Assembly (NCBI GenBank): GCA_964471235.1
Contig: CAYYGL010000164.1
Span: 1 to 11,122, forward strand
Length of the DNA: 11,122 bases
Direction: 5' to 3'
From: CAYYGL01 sp964471235
Lineage (GTDB): Bacteria > Calditrichota > Calditrichia > RBG-13-44-9 > J075
Shown: in pieces, positions 1 to 6,404 of the stretch
Layout of the letters: the number at the start of each line of letters is the position of its first letter
How positions within the stretch are numbered: the first letter of the stretch is position 1
Translations under genes and position numbers: made by a program
The notes under the pieces: generated by a model
Seen by the model: only the letters and a program-made list of their open reading frames with translations
What the model was told of the DNA's origin: nothing
The model's database searches: none

Positions 1-54
1 AGCGCTCATCAGATTACCGACGTGGTGCAGAGGGAGGTGCAGGGACTGCGGTAG
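1..54 (+). CDS. 3' end of an unidentified gene (partial)
   Basis: The first frame reads 17 sense codons (SAHQITDVVQREVQGLR) and a TAG stop, and its codons are G/C-rich, unlike the AT-rich gene that follows. This looks like the C-terminal tail of a gene that begins outside the window. The peptide is too short to assign to a family. The next gene starts 14 bp after the stop, so the two could be co-transcribed. Confidence 0.4.
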   Translation, partial: SAHQITDVVQREVQGLR

Positions 55-68
55 GGAAGAGGAAATTT

Positions 69-1052
69 ATGAACAAATTAATCATATTGATAACCGTCGT
101 TCTTGGTGTCGTTGCTTGTGAATCTAAAGAAACTAAGCACAACGAGACACCTTTAGTTCAAACATATATGGATTCCATCAAGACAGATTCCATAAATTTA
201 TTTTTGAAAATGGCAGATAAGTTCCTCATCGACGAAGATATAATAAAGTGGCGAATTCTGGAAAAAGATTTCAGGGATACGCTCAGGCTCTATCGAAACA
301 GAATATTTGCAAAATACGGATACAAATTCACTTCTACTGATTTACAAAAGTATTTTAGCAAAATGAAGTGGTATAGAATTAATCCTCGCTATGATAATTC
401 ACTTTTAACAAAGAAAGATAGCCTTACCATCGTCACAATAAAAAAATATGAATACCTATTACAACATATCTCCCCGGACAGTTTGAAAATTTTAAAACGT
501 ATTTTTGATTTTCGGAGACGTTTACTCATCGATGGTTTTGATACAACCATAACTAAACAATATGATATTACCGGCGATTCGCAAATTGATACGTTTTTAA
601 CCCGTATCACATTCATACGGGAAAGCTTAAAAGTAGAGAATATTTTACTCCAAAACGGAGAACCTATATGGAAGGAAATAAGCTATGTTAATCCGTGTCT
701 ACCTTACATTGATGAGAATGATCTGATATTAAAAAATTATCCGAGATATGGATATTATTATTTGTTATTGAAACGCTTTTTGAGTTCTTTAATTCCCAGG
801 ATTACTCCTGTCACAGGAAGTAAGTATGTTCATAGAAAAATTGCAGGAATGGATACTAGTTTTGAATTTGGAGCACTTTCATTTTCCGTTGCTGACACAT
901 CAACCCGGTTTAAAAGATATTTGTTCAGCTTCAAAGGATGTGAGATATATTTCTCATCAGCATATTGTTTGTATGAGCCAGATATTTATTATTCTGTGAA
1001 AATATGGGATAGAATAACCAAACAATTTGTTTTTTTATGGTCTGGGCCTTGA
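69..1052 (+). CDS. YARHG-domain lipoprotein
   Basis: The N-terminus MNKLIILITVVLGVVAC is a lipoprotein signal peptide, with a hydrophobic core and the lipobox GVVAC placing the modified cysteine at residue 17. The mature protein should therefore be anchored in the cell envelope. Residues about 71-128 match the YARHG domain: LYRNRIFAKYG corresponds to the usual RNEIYARHG core, followed by DLQKYFSKMKWY and a closing lysine-rich helix. YARHG domains occur in extracellular or periplasmic proteins and have no firmly established biochemical role. The remaining roughly 200 residues are beta-rich in appearance and I do not recognise them. The ATG is preceded by GAGG six bases upstream, which supports this start. 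Codon use is strikingly AT-rich compared with the rtcA-pcm block, which suggests horizontal acquisition. Confidence 0.75.
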   Translation: MNKLIILITVVLGVVACESKETKHNETPLVQTYMDSIKTDSINLFLKMADKFLIDEDIIKWRILEKDFRDTLRLYRNRIFAKYGYKFTSTDLQKYFSKMKWYRINPRYDNSLLTKKDSLTIVTIKKYEYLLQHISPDSLKILKRIFDFRRRLLIDGFDTTITKQYDITGDSQIDTFLTRITFIRESLKVENILLQNGEPIWKEISYVNPCLPYIDENDLILKNYPRYGYYYLLLKRFLSSLIPRITPVTGSKYVHRKIAGMDTSFEFGALSFSVADTSTRFKRYLFSFKGCEIYFSSAYCLYEPDIYYSVKIWDRITKQFVFLWSGP

Positions 1053-1071
1053 AGCGTAATGACGAATTCCA

Positions 1072-1089
1072 AAAAACATATCTGTTTTT
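1072..1089 (+). terminator. weak AT-rich hairpin after the lipoprotein gene
   Basis: AAAAACA and TGTTTTT form a perfect 7-bp stem around a TATC loop, 20 bp after the stop of the YARHG gene, and the distal arm ends in five T. The stem contains only one G-C pair, so it would be a weak terminator and may be chance in AT-rich DNA. Confidence 0.2.
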
Positions 1090-1111
1090 CACTCCTGCCC
1101 AAAAATTATTG

Positions 1112-1204
1112 CGGGGAATTCGGTAGCGGCTGACGCCCGCTGCCAATGCAGTGTATGGAATGAGCTGATCCGCCAGGTAGCGGTCCACCGCGGCGCTGCT
1201 GTGC
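1112..1204 (-). pseudogene. remnant of a second rtcA-like gene (3' part)
   Basis: This 93-bp stretch aligns without gaps to positions 2938-3030 inside the intact rtcA gene, with nine differences, all transitions. Translated on the minus strand it gives HSSAAVDRYLADQLIPYTALAAG followed by VSRYRIPR, equivalent to RtcA residues about 288-318, just before the catalytic-histidine region. Six of the nine changes are silent third-position changes, which hints that the copy diverged as a coding gene before being truncated. No homology to rtcA continues on either side, so the catalytic His segment and the N-terminal two thirds are missing. It starts six bases after the stop codon of the neighbouring ATPase gene, so it marks a recombination junction. 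It is not expected to be functional. Confidence 0.8.
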
Positions 1205-1210
1205 CAATTG

Positions 1211-2422
1211 TCACCCGGGAAATTCTTCGGACAGTAAAAAGTCAACAATATTGAATTGCTTAATCCCTTCCCGATCCGGGAGGAAATGTTTATCCAGAGA
1301 GAGAACGTATTTGGGATAATTGTCTTTAATCTTACTCAGCGGGCTGAATTCCCGTTGAATGGTTTCCTCGGAAGCCAGTAAATAAGCAATCTGCAAATAC
1401 GCTTTTTGTTGGTCTTTTTCCACGATAAAATCCACCTCGGAATTGTTAAACTGTCCCACAAAAATTCGATAGCCCCGTTTTTTTAATTCAATAAAAACGA
1501 TATTTTCCAACAATTGATTGATGTCCTGTGCCCGATACCCCAGCAGCGCATGACGCAGCCCGATATCCGCCACAAAATATTTTTCCCGCACTTCCAGCAT
1601 ACGTTTCCCTTTAATATCATACCGCGGCACCCGGTAAATCATGTGGGCATCAGTGAGGTACTGAATATAATTATAAACCGTTTCCACATTGGTTCGGCGG
1701 TGCTCCTGTTTCAGAAAATCTACCACCCGCTTGGCGGAAAAAATTTGGGCAATATTATCAAAAATAAACTGAATAATTTTTTCCAGAAACGCCGGGTTGC
1801 GAATGTTGTTGCGTTTGATGATGTCTCTCAGGATAATGGTATCAAATACCGCATTCAAATACTCGTAAATTACATTTTCTTCCCACTGTAAATGATGAAT
1901 TCCGGGCAGTCCCCCATATTGGAGAAACTCATTAAAGGAATCTTCATCATGTTTTTCCTTCCGGCGGAACATCAGGTATTCCGAATAGGTTAACGGAAAA
2001 ACAGAAATGGGAATATATCGCCCCCCCAAAAGTGTAGCCAGTTCTCCGGAAAAAATCCGCGCGTTGGAACCGGTCAGGTAAATATCGGCAATATCCTCGG
2101 AGTGGAGCGAAATCACTGCCTTTTCCCAGTGGTCAATTTCCTGCACTTCATCCACAAAAAGATAAAGCTTTTGTTTGACCTTTTTATAAGCGGCGGTCAC
2201 TTCCCTGTATAAATCTTCAAAGGTGGCAATGTGTTGAAATTGCAGGGATTCCTTATTGATGTAAAGAATTCGTTCTTTCCCGGTACCGGAATTAAGCAGG
2301 GAATTGATATATAATTTGAGTAGAGTGCTTTTACCGGAGCGGCGGAGTCCGGTTATGATTTTAATCAGCGGTTTGTCTTTCCATTGGAAGAGACGCTCCA
2401 GGTAAGTGTTTCTGTTATACAC
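1211..2422 (-). CDS. AAA ATPase with C-terminal DUF4143
   Basis: This is a two-domain protein of the AAA_14/DUF4143 group. Numbered from the proposed GTG start, the Walker A motif GLRRSGKST is at about 25-33, the Walker B strand LYLFVDEVQ at about 86-94, and a sensor-like YLTGSNARI at about 115-123. The C-terminal DUF4143 region carries a nuclease-like core with ENIVFIEL, EVDFIV and LQIAY. Family members are common accessory genes in bacteria and archaea, and their substrate is unknown. I chose GTG at 2422 because VYNRNTYLERL matches the usual MYxxR start of the family and GGGGGAAAG lies just upstream. The frame stays open to an ATG at 2572 (453 residues), but that extension runs into a repeat element and has no family resemblance. 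The stop is six bases from the rtcA remnant. Confidence 0.88.
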   Translation of the reverse strand: MYNRNTYLERLFQWKDKPLIKIITGLRRSGKSTLLKLYINSLLNSGTGKERILYINKESLQFQHIATFEDLYREVTAAYKKVKQKLYLFVDEVQEIDHWEKAVISLHSEDIADIYLTGSNARIFSGELATLLGGRYIPISVFPLTYSEYLMFRRKEKHDEDSFNEFLQYGGLPGIHHLQWEENVIYEYLNAVFDTIILRDIIKRNNIRNPAFLEKIIQFIFDNIAQIFSAKRVVDFLKQEHRRTNVETVYNYIQYLTDAHMIYRVPRYDIKGKRMLEVREKYFVADIGLRHALLGYRAQDINQLLENIVFIELKKRGYRIFVGQFNNSEVDFIVEKDQQKAYLQIAYLLASEETIQREFSPLSKIKDNYPKYVLSLDKHFLPDREGIKQFNIVDFLLSEEFPG

Positions 2423-2547
2423 GAAACTTTCCCCCTTTTTGCTAAAAGTTTCTGTTATATCGTAAATATATGACAGGGCGGTTTTTTTTCCTAATACTTT
2501 GTTCCTGCTTTCCTGAATATTGCAGGCTTTTGCCAGTTGGAGTTTTT

Positions 2548-2661
2548 GCCACGAACGAACACGAATTTTCACGAATGATGTTCAATATCGTTTAGGGATA
2601 TCTCATTATTTTGAAAAATATTTTTGGGCATTCCCAAAGGAGCGGGCGTGAAATTCGTGGC
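2548..2661. repeat. 114-bp element with terminal inverted repeats
   Basis: The left end GCCACGAA and the right end TTCGTGGC are perfect 8-bp inverted repeats. Deleting 11 bases (CGAACACGAAT) from the left arm extends the match to 15 bp, GCCACGAATTTCACG. Near the right end there is a further perfect hairpin, TTTGGG-CATT-CCCAAA (2623-2638). The element has no coding capacity of its own. It looks like a miniature inverted-repeat or palindromic intergenic element. Its left end overlaps the spurious N-terminal extension of the ATPase reading frame. Confidence 0.5.
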
Positions 2662-2709
2662 TGATTTAGAATTTGTAAAAATCTGCGCGACGGGATAATG
2701 CTCCGGATC

Positions 2710-2727
2710 GACAAAACTTGTTTTGTC
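2710..2727. promoter_or_regulatory. perfect 8+2+8 palindrome
   Basis: GACAAAAC-TT-GTTTTGTC is a perfect inverted repeat in the non-coding stretch between rtcA and the ATPase gene. The two-base centre is too short for a stable hairpin loop, so a binding site for a dimeric regulator of the downstream ATPase gene is more plausible than a terminator. Apart from the 114-bp element, this palindrome and the hairpin at 2770-2793, I see nothing else in the 2423-2822 gap. Confidence 0.3.
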
Positions 2728-2769
2728 AATGGGCGGTTAATTAATCAAAATTCATAAGCCCGGTGCTAA

Positions 2770-2793
2770 TAAAAAGCTTCCTGGCGCTTTTTA
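2770..2793 (-). terminator. possible rtcA terminator
   Basis: About 30 bp after the rtcA stop, TAAAAAGC and GCTTTTTA form a perfect 8-bp stem with an 8-base loop. Read on the minus strand the distal arm ends in a T-run. The stem is AT-rich and symmetrical, so it could act weakly in both directions. Confidence 0.35.
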
Positions 2794-2822
2794 ACCGTTT
2801 TAAGTGAAACCATCGCAATGAC

Positions 2823-3890
2823 TCATGATGAGCGAAATCCAATTCCCTGAATTTCCACGGTGTTGTTTTGAACAGAGACCCGGGCGCCCAGAATTTTCTC
2901 CACCAGCCACAGGCGGGCTGCCACATGGTCGGTCATCCGGGGAATTCGGTAGCGGTTGACACCCGCTGCCAATGCGGTGTATGGAATGAGCTGGTCTGCC
3001 AGGTAGCGGTCTACCGTAGCGCCGCTGTGCAAATCCGCCAGCAGATTGCGCGCGACCTGCTTCCCAATGAATTCCGCCGACCGCCGGATGGCGCCCGCCA
3101 TATCCGCCCCGATTAGCGCGCCGTTGCCGGTTTGCGCCCGGACTGCCAGCACCGCGCCCGGCTGCGCCGCGGGTTTGCGGAATGCCGGTTGATCGGTTTC
3201 ATCATAGACAATCCGAATATCCGCCGAATACCCCTCTCGCCGCAGTTCTTTCTCACACGCTTCCCCCATCCGGTGGGAGACGTTCCGCTGGCGCAGGTGA
3301 GAGGAGAGAGCAATTCCCTCAATTTTTTCCACCGGTCCCGGCTCCTCTAACACTATGGGTTGCAGCGGTGTGGTCAATGGCGTCACCCGTAACTCAATCT
3401 CCCCCTGCCCGGCGGGCACATAGCCGGGACGGATGATGGTTATCTCCACATCCGCGCCCATCCGTTGCAGCAGGGTGAGAAACAGTTGCTGAAAATGAAA
3501 GGCAGAGGGGGCAAAATCCTGAAAGAGACCGCCCGTGATGGTAAAACGGGAGGGGGCATCGGCAAACAGCGCCATTGGCAGCACCGCCATTGCCAGCATG
3601 ATGGTCGATCCGGCAGTGCCGATATCCCAGCGATAGTTACCACCGATAATTTTCTTTCCGGGCGTAAAAATAATTTCCGAAGCGCCCACCTCATCGCCAC
3701 GCAATTCCCCCTGGCAAAGTTGGGCGCAGGCGCGGATGGCGGTTAAATGTTGCGTGCGCAGCCCCGGCTTTTTCCGTTGAGAACGAATATTAAACAAGCG
3801 GAGAGATTTACCCGTCAGTGCACAAAAGGGAACCGCATCCCGCACAATGGTTCCCGAACCGGATTTCTGACTGCCGTCGATGGTAAGCAT
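2823..3890 (-). CDS. rtcA: RNA 3'-terminal phosphate cyclase (RtcA family)
   Basis: RtcA converts RNA 3'-phosphate ends to 2',3'-cyclic phosphates through an adenylated-histidine intermediate. The protein is 355 residues, against about 340 for E. coli RtcA. Family landmarks are MLTIDGSQ at 1-8, KPGLRTQHLTAIRA at 41-54, DIGTAGST at 89-96, a long VDRYLADQLIPYTAL segment at 293-307, and MTDHVAARLWLVE at 319-331, where His322 fits the adenylated histidine. The domain order and C-terminal sequence resemble archaeal-type enzymes. The usual GEGGGQ loop near the N-terminus is KSGSGT here (residues 9-14), which removes the glutamate that I recall as a metal/ATP ligand in the E. coli enzyme. This seems to be a subfamily signature and not decay, since the rest is intact. 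AGGAA lies 10 bases before the ATG. No rtcB is visible in the window. Confidence 0.88.
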   Translation of the reverse strand: MLTIDGSQKSGSGTIVRDAVPFCALTGKSLRLFNIRSQRKKPGLRTQHLTAIRACAQLCQGELRGDEVGASEIIFTPGKKIIGGNYRWDIGTAGSTIMLAMAVLPMALFADAPSRFTITGGLFQDFAPSAFHFQQLFLTLLQRMGADVEITIIRPGYVPAGQGEIELRVTPLTTPLQPIVLEEPGPVEKIEGIALSSHLRQRNVSHRMGEACEKELRREGYSADIRIVYDETDQPAFRKPAAQPGAVLAVRAQTGNGALIGADMAGAIRRSAEFIGKQVARNLLADLHSGATVDRYLADQLIPYTALAAGVNRYRIPRMTDHVAARLWLVEKILGARVSVQNNTVEIQGIGFRSS

Positions 3891-3953
3891 GGTGCTGAAA
3901 TTCCTGTTTGAACGACAAAAGTATGGATTCCCGGCAGAGCAGGGTAAAAGGAA

Positions 3954-3995
3954 TTATTCTTCAAATCCCAAAATGGTGGGTAAAATGGAAGTCAT
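3954..3995 (-). CDS. possible 13-codon leader ORF before rtcA
   Basis: In the yqaA-rtcA gap, an ATG at 3995 opens a short frame reading MTSILPTILGFEE and ending in TAA. It is preceded by a near-perfect ribosome binding site, AAGGAG at 4005-4010, nine bases upstream. That site overlaps the yqaA stop codon, an arrangement suited to coupled translation. The frame is the same as that of rtcA, which begins 63 bases after the TAA. It may be a leader peptide, the stub of a decayed gene, or chance. Confidence 0.3.
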   Translation of the reverse strand: MTSILPTILGFEE

Positions 3996-4009
3996 TTCGT
4001 GCCGCTCCT

Positions 4010-4624
4010 TCACAACAAATATTTTACCACCATAAATCCGCCGATTAGCAGCACCGTAAAGCCGATTGCCAGCCAGTTAAAATATTTATCGATAAAACTC
4101 TGGATACCTGGTCCGAATTTCCAGATGAGACCGGCAACCAGAAAAAATCTCGCTGAGCGGCTAATCACCGAAGCCAGTAGAAACATGAACAGGTTGATGT
4201 TAAATGCACCACCGGAGATGGTAAAGACTTTGTAGGGCAGGGGAGTGAAGCCGGCTGTAAATACGATCCAGAAGTTCCATTGGTCATATAACCCCTGAAC
4301 GGTTGAGAAACGTTCCACGGTGAAACCGGGTACATTGTTGAAAAAGAAATGCGCCAGGGAGGTGAATTCTCCACTGGCGGTCCACCAGGCAAAATGCCCA
4401 ATACCATAGCCCAGCAGTGCTCCCAAAACTGAAGCGATTGAACAGTGCATGGCAAACTTAAAAGCTCTCTGCCGTGCTCCTAATACCAGGGCAATCAGTA
4501 ACGGGTCCGGGGGAATGGGGAAGAAGGAGGCTTCGGCAAAGGCTAACAGGAACAATGCCGAGGGACCGTAAGGCGTATCCGCCCAGTGCAATACCCAGTC
4601 GTAGAGTTTGCGGATGTATTTCAT
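4010..4624 (-). CDS. YqaA/DedA-family (VTT domain) inner-membrane protein
   Basis: This is a 204-residue polytopic membrane protein of the SNARE-associated/VTT (DedA) superfamily, closest in pattern to the short YqaA branch. Diagnostic segments are FAEASFFPIPPDPLLI at 29-44, a glycine-rich helix GALLGYGIGHFAW at 68-80, the re-entrant-loop-like TAGFTPLPYKVFTISGGAF at 123-141, and SRSARFFLVAGLIW at 155-168. A last transmembrane helix covers about 184-202. DedA-superfamily proteins are implicated in flipping or recycling lipid carriers such as undecaprenyl phosphate and in membrane homeostasis, but the YqaA branch itself is not biochemically defined. The gene lies between pcm and rtcA on the same strand. 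The 212-bp gap before it and the weak GAG upstream signal leave open whether it has its own promoter. Confidence 0.85.
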   Translation of the reverse strand: MKYIRKLYDWVLHWADTPYGPSALFLLAFAEASFFPIPPDPLLIALVLGARQRAFKFAMHCSIASVLGALLGYGIGHFAWWTASGEFTSLAHFFFNNVPGFTVERFSTVQGLYDQWNFWIVFTAGFTPLPYKVFTISGGAFNINLFMFLLASVISRSARFFLVAGLIWKFGPGIQSFIDKYFNWLAIGFTVLLIGGFMVVKYLL

Positions 4625-4746
4625 AGAGAATGCTCTCGGTTATGGTTTCCAAAATGTTTATCTGCAGAACGTAAAAAGGGAAACGTGATTAGGGATACGT
4701 GCTGCGTGTTCCGTTGGGAAACATAAAGCGTAATAGTTTATTATTC

Positions 4747-4800
4747 TACTGACTCCTGCATACTGCAAAACGAATTACTGCCAACTGCCATCTACTACTC
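4747..4800 (-). repeat. degenerate GCAGT-rich microrepeat
   Basis: The 212-bp gap between pcm and the yqaA-like gene (4625-4836) contains, on the minus strand, several near-copies of a GCAGT unit (GGCAGTTGGCAGTAAT, then GCAGTATGCAGGAGTCAGT). This is a degenerate simple-sequence tract without evident coding capacity. I see no terminator and no convincing promoter in the rest of the gap. Confidence 0.3.
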
Positions 4801-4836
4801 TCTTTTTCATCTTTAATCTTATTTCTTTTTTCTTCC

Positions 4837-5475
4837 CTACAACTCCCACCCCTTTTTACCGATTAAGGGGACGAATTTTTTTTCATCATCTTCCGCTATA
4901 TGAACCTTATCGCCTTTGCGGGTGACGATCATTAGTTTTTGACGGGATTTTCCTCCCACCGGGATAACCATTTTCCCCTGCGGATGAAGTTGTTGGAGTA
5001 GGGAATCGGGCAGAGAAGGGGACGCTGCCGTCACCAGAATTCGGTGGTAAGGGGCATGGACGCTCCACCCCACGCTACCGTCGCCAATGCGAATCCCGAT
5101 GGTGTAATAACCTAACTGCTCTAAGAGTTGCTGGGTACGCCGCGCCAATTCCGGATTGCGTTCAATACTGTAAACTTTTGCACCCATTTCTGCCAAAATC
5201 GCTGCCTGGTATCCGCTGCCGGTGCCAATCTCCAGAATACGTTCCTCACCGGATAGTTCCAATAACTGCGTCATGTAAGCCACGGTAGTAGGATGGGAGA
5301 TGGTTTGTCCGAAACCGATGGGAAGGGATTTGGGTAAATATGCCTGGTGTGCCATAGCGGCGGCAACAAACAGGTGACGAGGCACCTTGCGCATGGCAGC
5401 TATCACTTTTTCATTGGTTATCCCCTGCCCGATCACGTATTTTTGAACCATTTCGTCCCGTAAGCGGTCATACAT
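4837..5475 (-). CDS. pcm: protein-L-isoaspartate O-methyltransferase
   Basis: Pcm methylates isoaspartyl residues formed by deamidation or isomerisation of aged proteins, using S-adenosylmethionine, and so starts their repair in the cytoplasm. The 212-residue length is typical. The substrate-side motif PIGFGQTISHP is at 52-62, where PIGHGQTIS is usual. The SAM-binding motif I, LEIGTGSGYQAA, is at 81-92, the acidic end of strand 2 is VYSIE at 101-105, and GDGSVGW is at 131-137. HRILVTAA at 144-151 and MVIPVG at 169-174 complete the fold. The ATG overlaps the end of the glycosyltransferase gene by 8 bp, so the two are probably translated in a coupled manner from one mRNA. Confidence 0.95.
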   Translation of the reverse strand: MYDRLRDEMVQKYVIGQGITNEKVIAAMRKVPRHLFVAAAMAHQAYLPKSLPIGFGQTISHPTTVAYMTQLLELSGEERILEIGTGSGYQAAILAEMGAKVYSIERNPELARRTQQLLEQLGYYTIGIRIGDGSVGWSVHAPYHRILVTAASPSLPDSLLQQLHPQGKMVIPVGGKSRQKLMIVTRKGDKVHIAEDDEKKFVPLIGKKGWEL

Positions 5476-6205
5476 TCCCGGTTATTCTCTCCCTGATTAA
5501 TTTCCACAACATGGTAATAAAATTAAGGGTATCGGATAGATGCCGGATGGCGCTTCCGGCATTGTTGTAAATGGTTGGCACCGGTATGGATACAATTCGA
5601 AAGTGTTTCCAACCGGCACGAACCAAAATTTCACTTTCCAGATGGAATCTCTCCTCGGTTAAGTGAATCGCTTTCAATACGTTCCGTGAATAGAGCCGGA
5701 AGCCGCATTGGCTGTCCGGGATGTATTGCCGTATCATCATCGAAATAATTATCGACGTAATTGTGTTTGACAGGATACGATGCCAGGGCATTATCTTCGG
5801 ATTTTTGGACCGATGCCCGATGATGATATCGCCGCCCCCGTCATTGAACGTATTAACAAATGCCGGAATTTGTTCCGGCGGATGTTGTAAATCGGCGTCA
5901 ACTGTGATAATCGCGAAAATCTCAGGTTGATCTAAAAAGAATGAAAATCCGGTCCGCAAAGCCGCCCCTTTCCCACGGTTTCGAGGATGATGAGTTACTT
6001 CTGTTTCCAGACCGGGTATCTTCGGCACTTCGATGGGCGGCTGCGACCCATCATCCACAATCAATACCACAAATTTTATCCCGGAAAGGGTAGCCTGCAC
6101 ATCGGCAATTCGTTCCAGGAGTTCCGGCAGAAAGAAATGGCTGTTTAAAGCCGGTATAAGTATACCGACCTGGTTACCGGAAGGGATATCAGGTTGTGGG
6201 TGCAT
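5468..6205 (-). CDS. GT2 glycosyltransferase (dolichyl-/polyprenyl-phosphate type)
   Basis: This is a 245-residue GT-A-fold glycosyltransferase of family 2, resembling dolichyl- or polyprenyl-phosphate sugar synthases. VGILIPALN at 13-21 opens the nucleotide-binding fold, DDGS sits at 51-54, and NRGKGAALRTGF at 76-87 is a typical family motif. The metal-binding DADLQHP is at 103-109 and DSQCGFRLY at 164-172 is the acceptor-side motif. There are no strong C-terminal transmembrane helices, so it is probably a peripheral membrane enzyme that loads a sugar onto a lipid carrier on the cytoplasmic face. The sugar and acceptor cannot be read from the sequence. It is the first gene of an apparent two-gene unit with pcm. 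The ribosome binding site before the ATG is weak, and no other start gives an intact fold. Confidence 0.85.
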   Translation of the reverse strand: MHPQPDIPSGNQVGILIPALNSHFFLPELLERIADVQATLSGIKFVVLIVDDGSQPPIEVPKIPGLETEVTHHPRNRGKGAALRTGFSFFLDQPEIFAIITVDADLQHPPEQIPAFVNTFNDGGGDIIIGHRSKNPKIMPWHRILSNTITSIIISMMIRQYIPDSQCGFRLYSRNVLKAIHLTEERFHLESEILVRAGWKHFRIVSIPVPTIYNNAGSAIRHLSDTLNFITMLWKLIRERITGNV

Positions 6206-6253
6206 AGATAATTTTCTGCAAAGCCGGATAAATGAAAATTCAACTGAACAACA

Positions 6254-6280
6254 AAAGGGGAATCATCTCGATTCCCCTTT
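6254..6280 (-). terminator. rho-independent terminator after tRNA-Pro
   Basis: AAAGGGGAATC and GATTCCCCTTT form a perfect 11-bp stem with a 5-base loop, beginning six bases beyond the tRNA 3' end. On the minus strand the stem is followed by a T-rich run (TTTTGTTGTT). It separates the tRNA transcript from the glycosyltransferase gene downstream. Symmetrical A/T flanks could let it work weakly in the other direction too. Confidence 0.85.
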
Positions 6281-6286
6281 CATCTG

Positions 6287-6361
6287 TCGGAGCGACTGGA
6301 TTTGAACCAGCGACCCCTACCACCCCAAGGTAGTGCGCTATCCAGGCTGCGCCACGCTCCG
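6287..6361 (-). tRNA. tRNA-Pro (anticodon GGG)
   Basis: A complete cloverleaf folds on the minus strand. It has a 7-bp acceptor stem CGGAGCG/CGCTCCG with discriminator A, a D arm GCGC...GCGC, and an anticodon stem CTACC/GGTAG with loop TTGGGGT. A 5-base variable loop follows, and the T arm GCTGG-TTCAAAT-CCAGT is intact. The loop places GGG as anticodon, which reads CCC and CCU. The C1-G72 pair and A73 are typical of bacterial proline tRNA. CCA is not encoded (the genome has CAG), so it must be added by the CCA-adding enzyme. Confidence 0.97.
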
Positions 6362-6375
6362 ATCTCAAGCGGCAA

Positions 6376-6404
6376 AATATATAAAACCGGATCAGGAAAA
6401 TCAA
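6376..6404 (-). promoter_or_regulatory. tRNA-Pro promoter
   Basis: On the minus strand TTGATT (6404-6399) and TATATT (6381-6376) are separated by exactly 17 bases, a good sigma-70-type promoter. The -10 ends 14 bases before the mature tRNA, so the transcript would carry only a short 5' leader. Confidence 0.65.

Noticed and set aside
931..1248. 105-codon frame covering the rtcA remnant
   Set aside because: It joins the antisense of the lipoprotein gene, the remnant and part of the ATPase 3' end. Only the RtcA-like 31 residues are meaningful, so it is treated as a pseudogene fragment and not a gene.
2423..2572. N-terminal 50-residue extension of the ATPase from ATG 2572
   Set aside because: It starts inside the inverted-repeat element and lacks family similarity. 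GTG at 2422 has a ribosome binding site and the usual family N-terminus.
1091..2630. Shared ATTTTTGGGCA (11 bases) near the remnant (minus strand) and inside the 114-bp element (plus strand)
   Set aside because: It is too short and AT-rich to claim a common origin. There is no extended match on either side.
6287..6361. tRNA-Pro as an integration site for a mobile element
   Set aside because: No integrase and no repeated tRNA 3' end were seen in the window.
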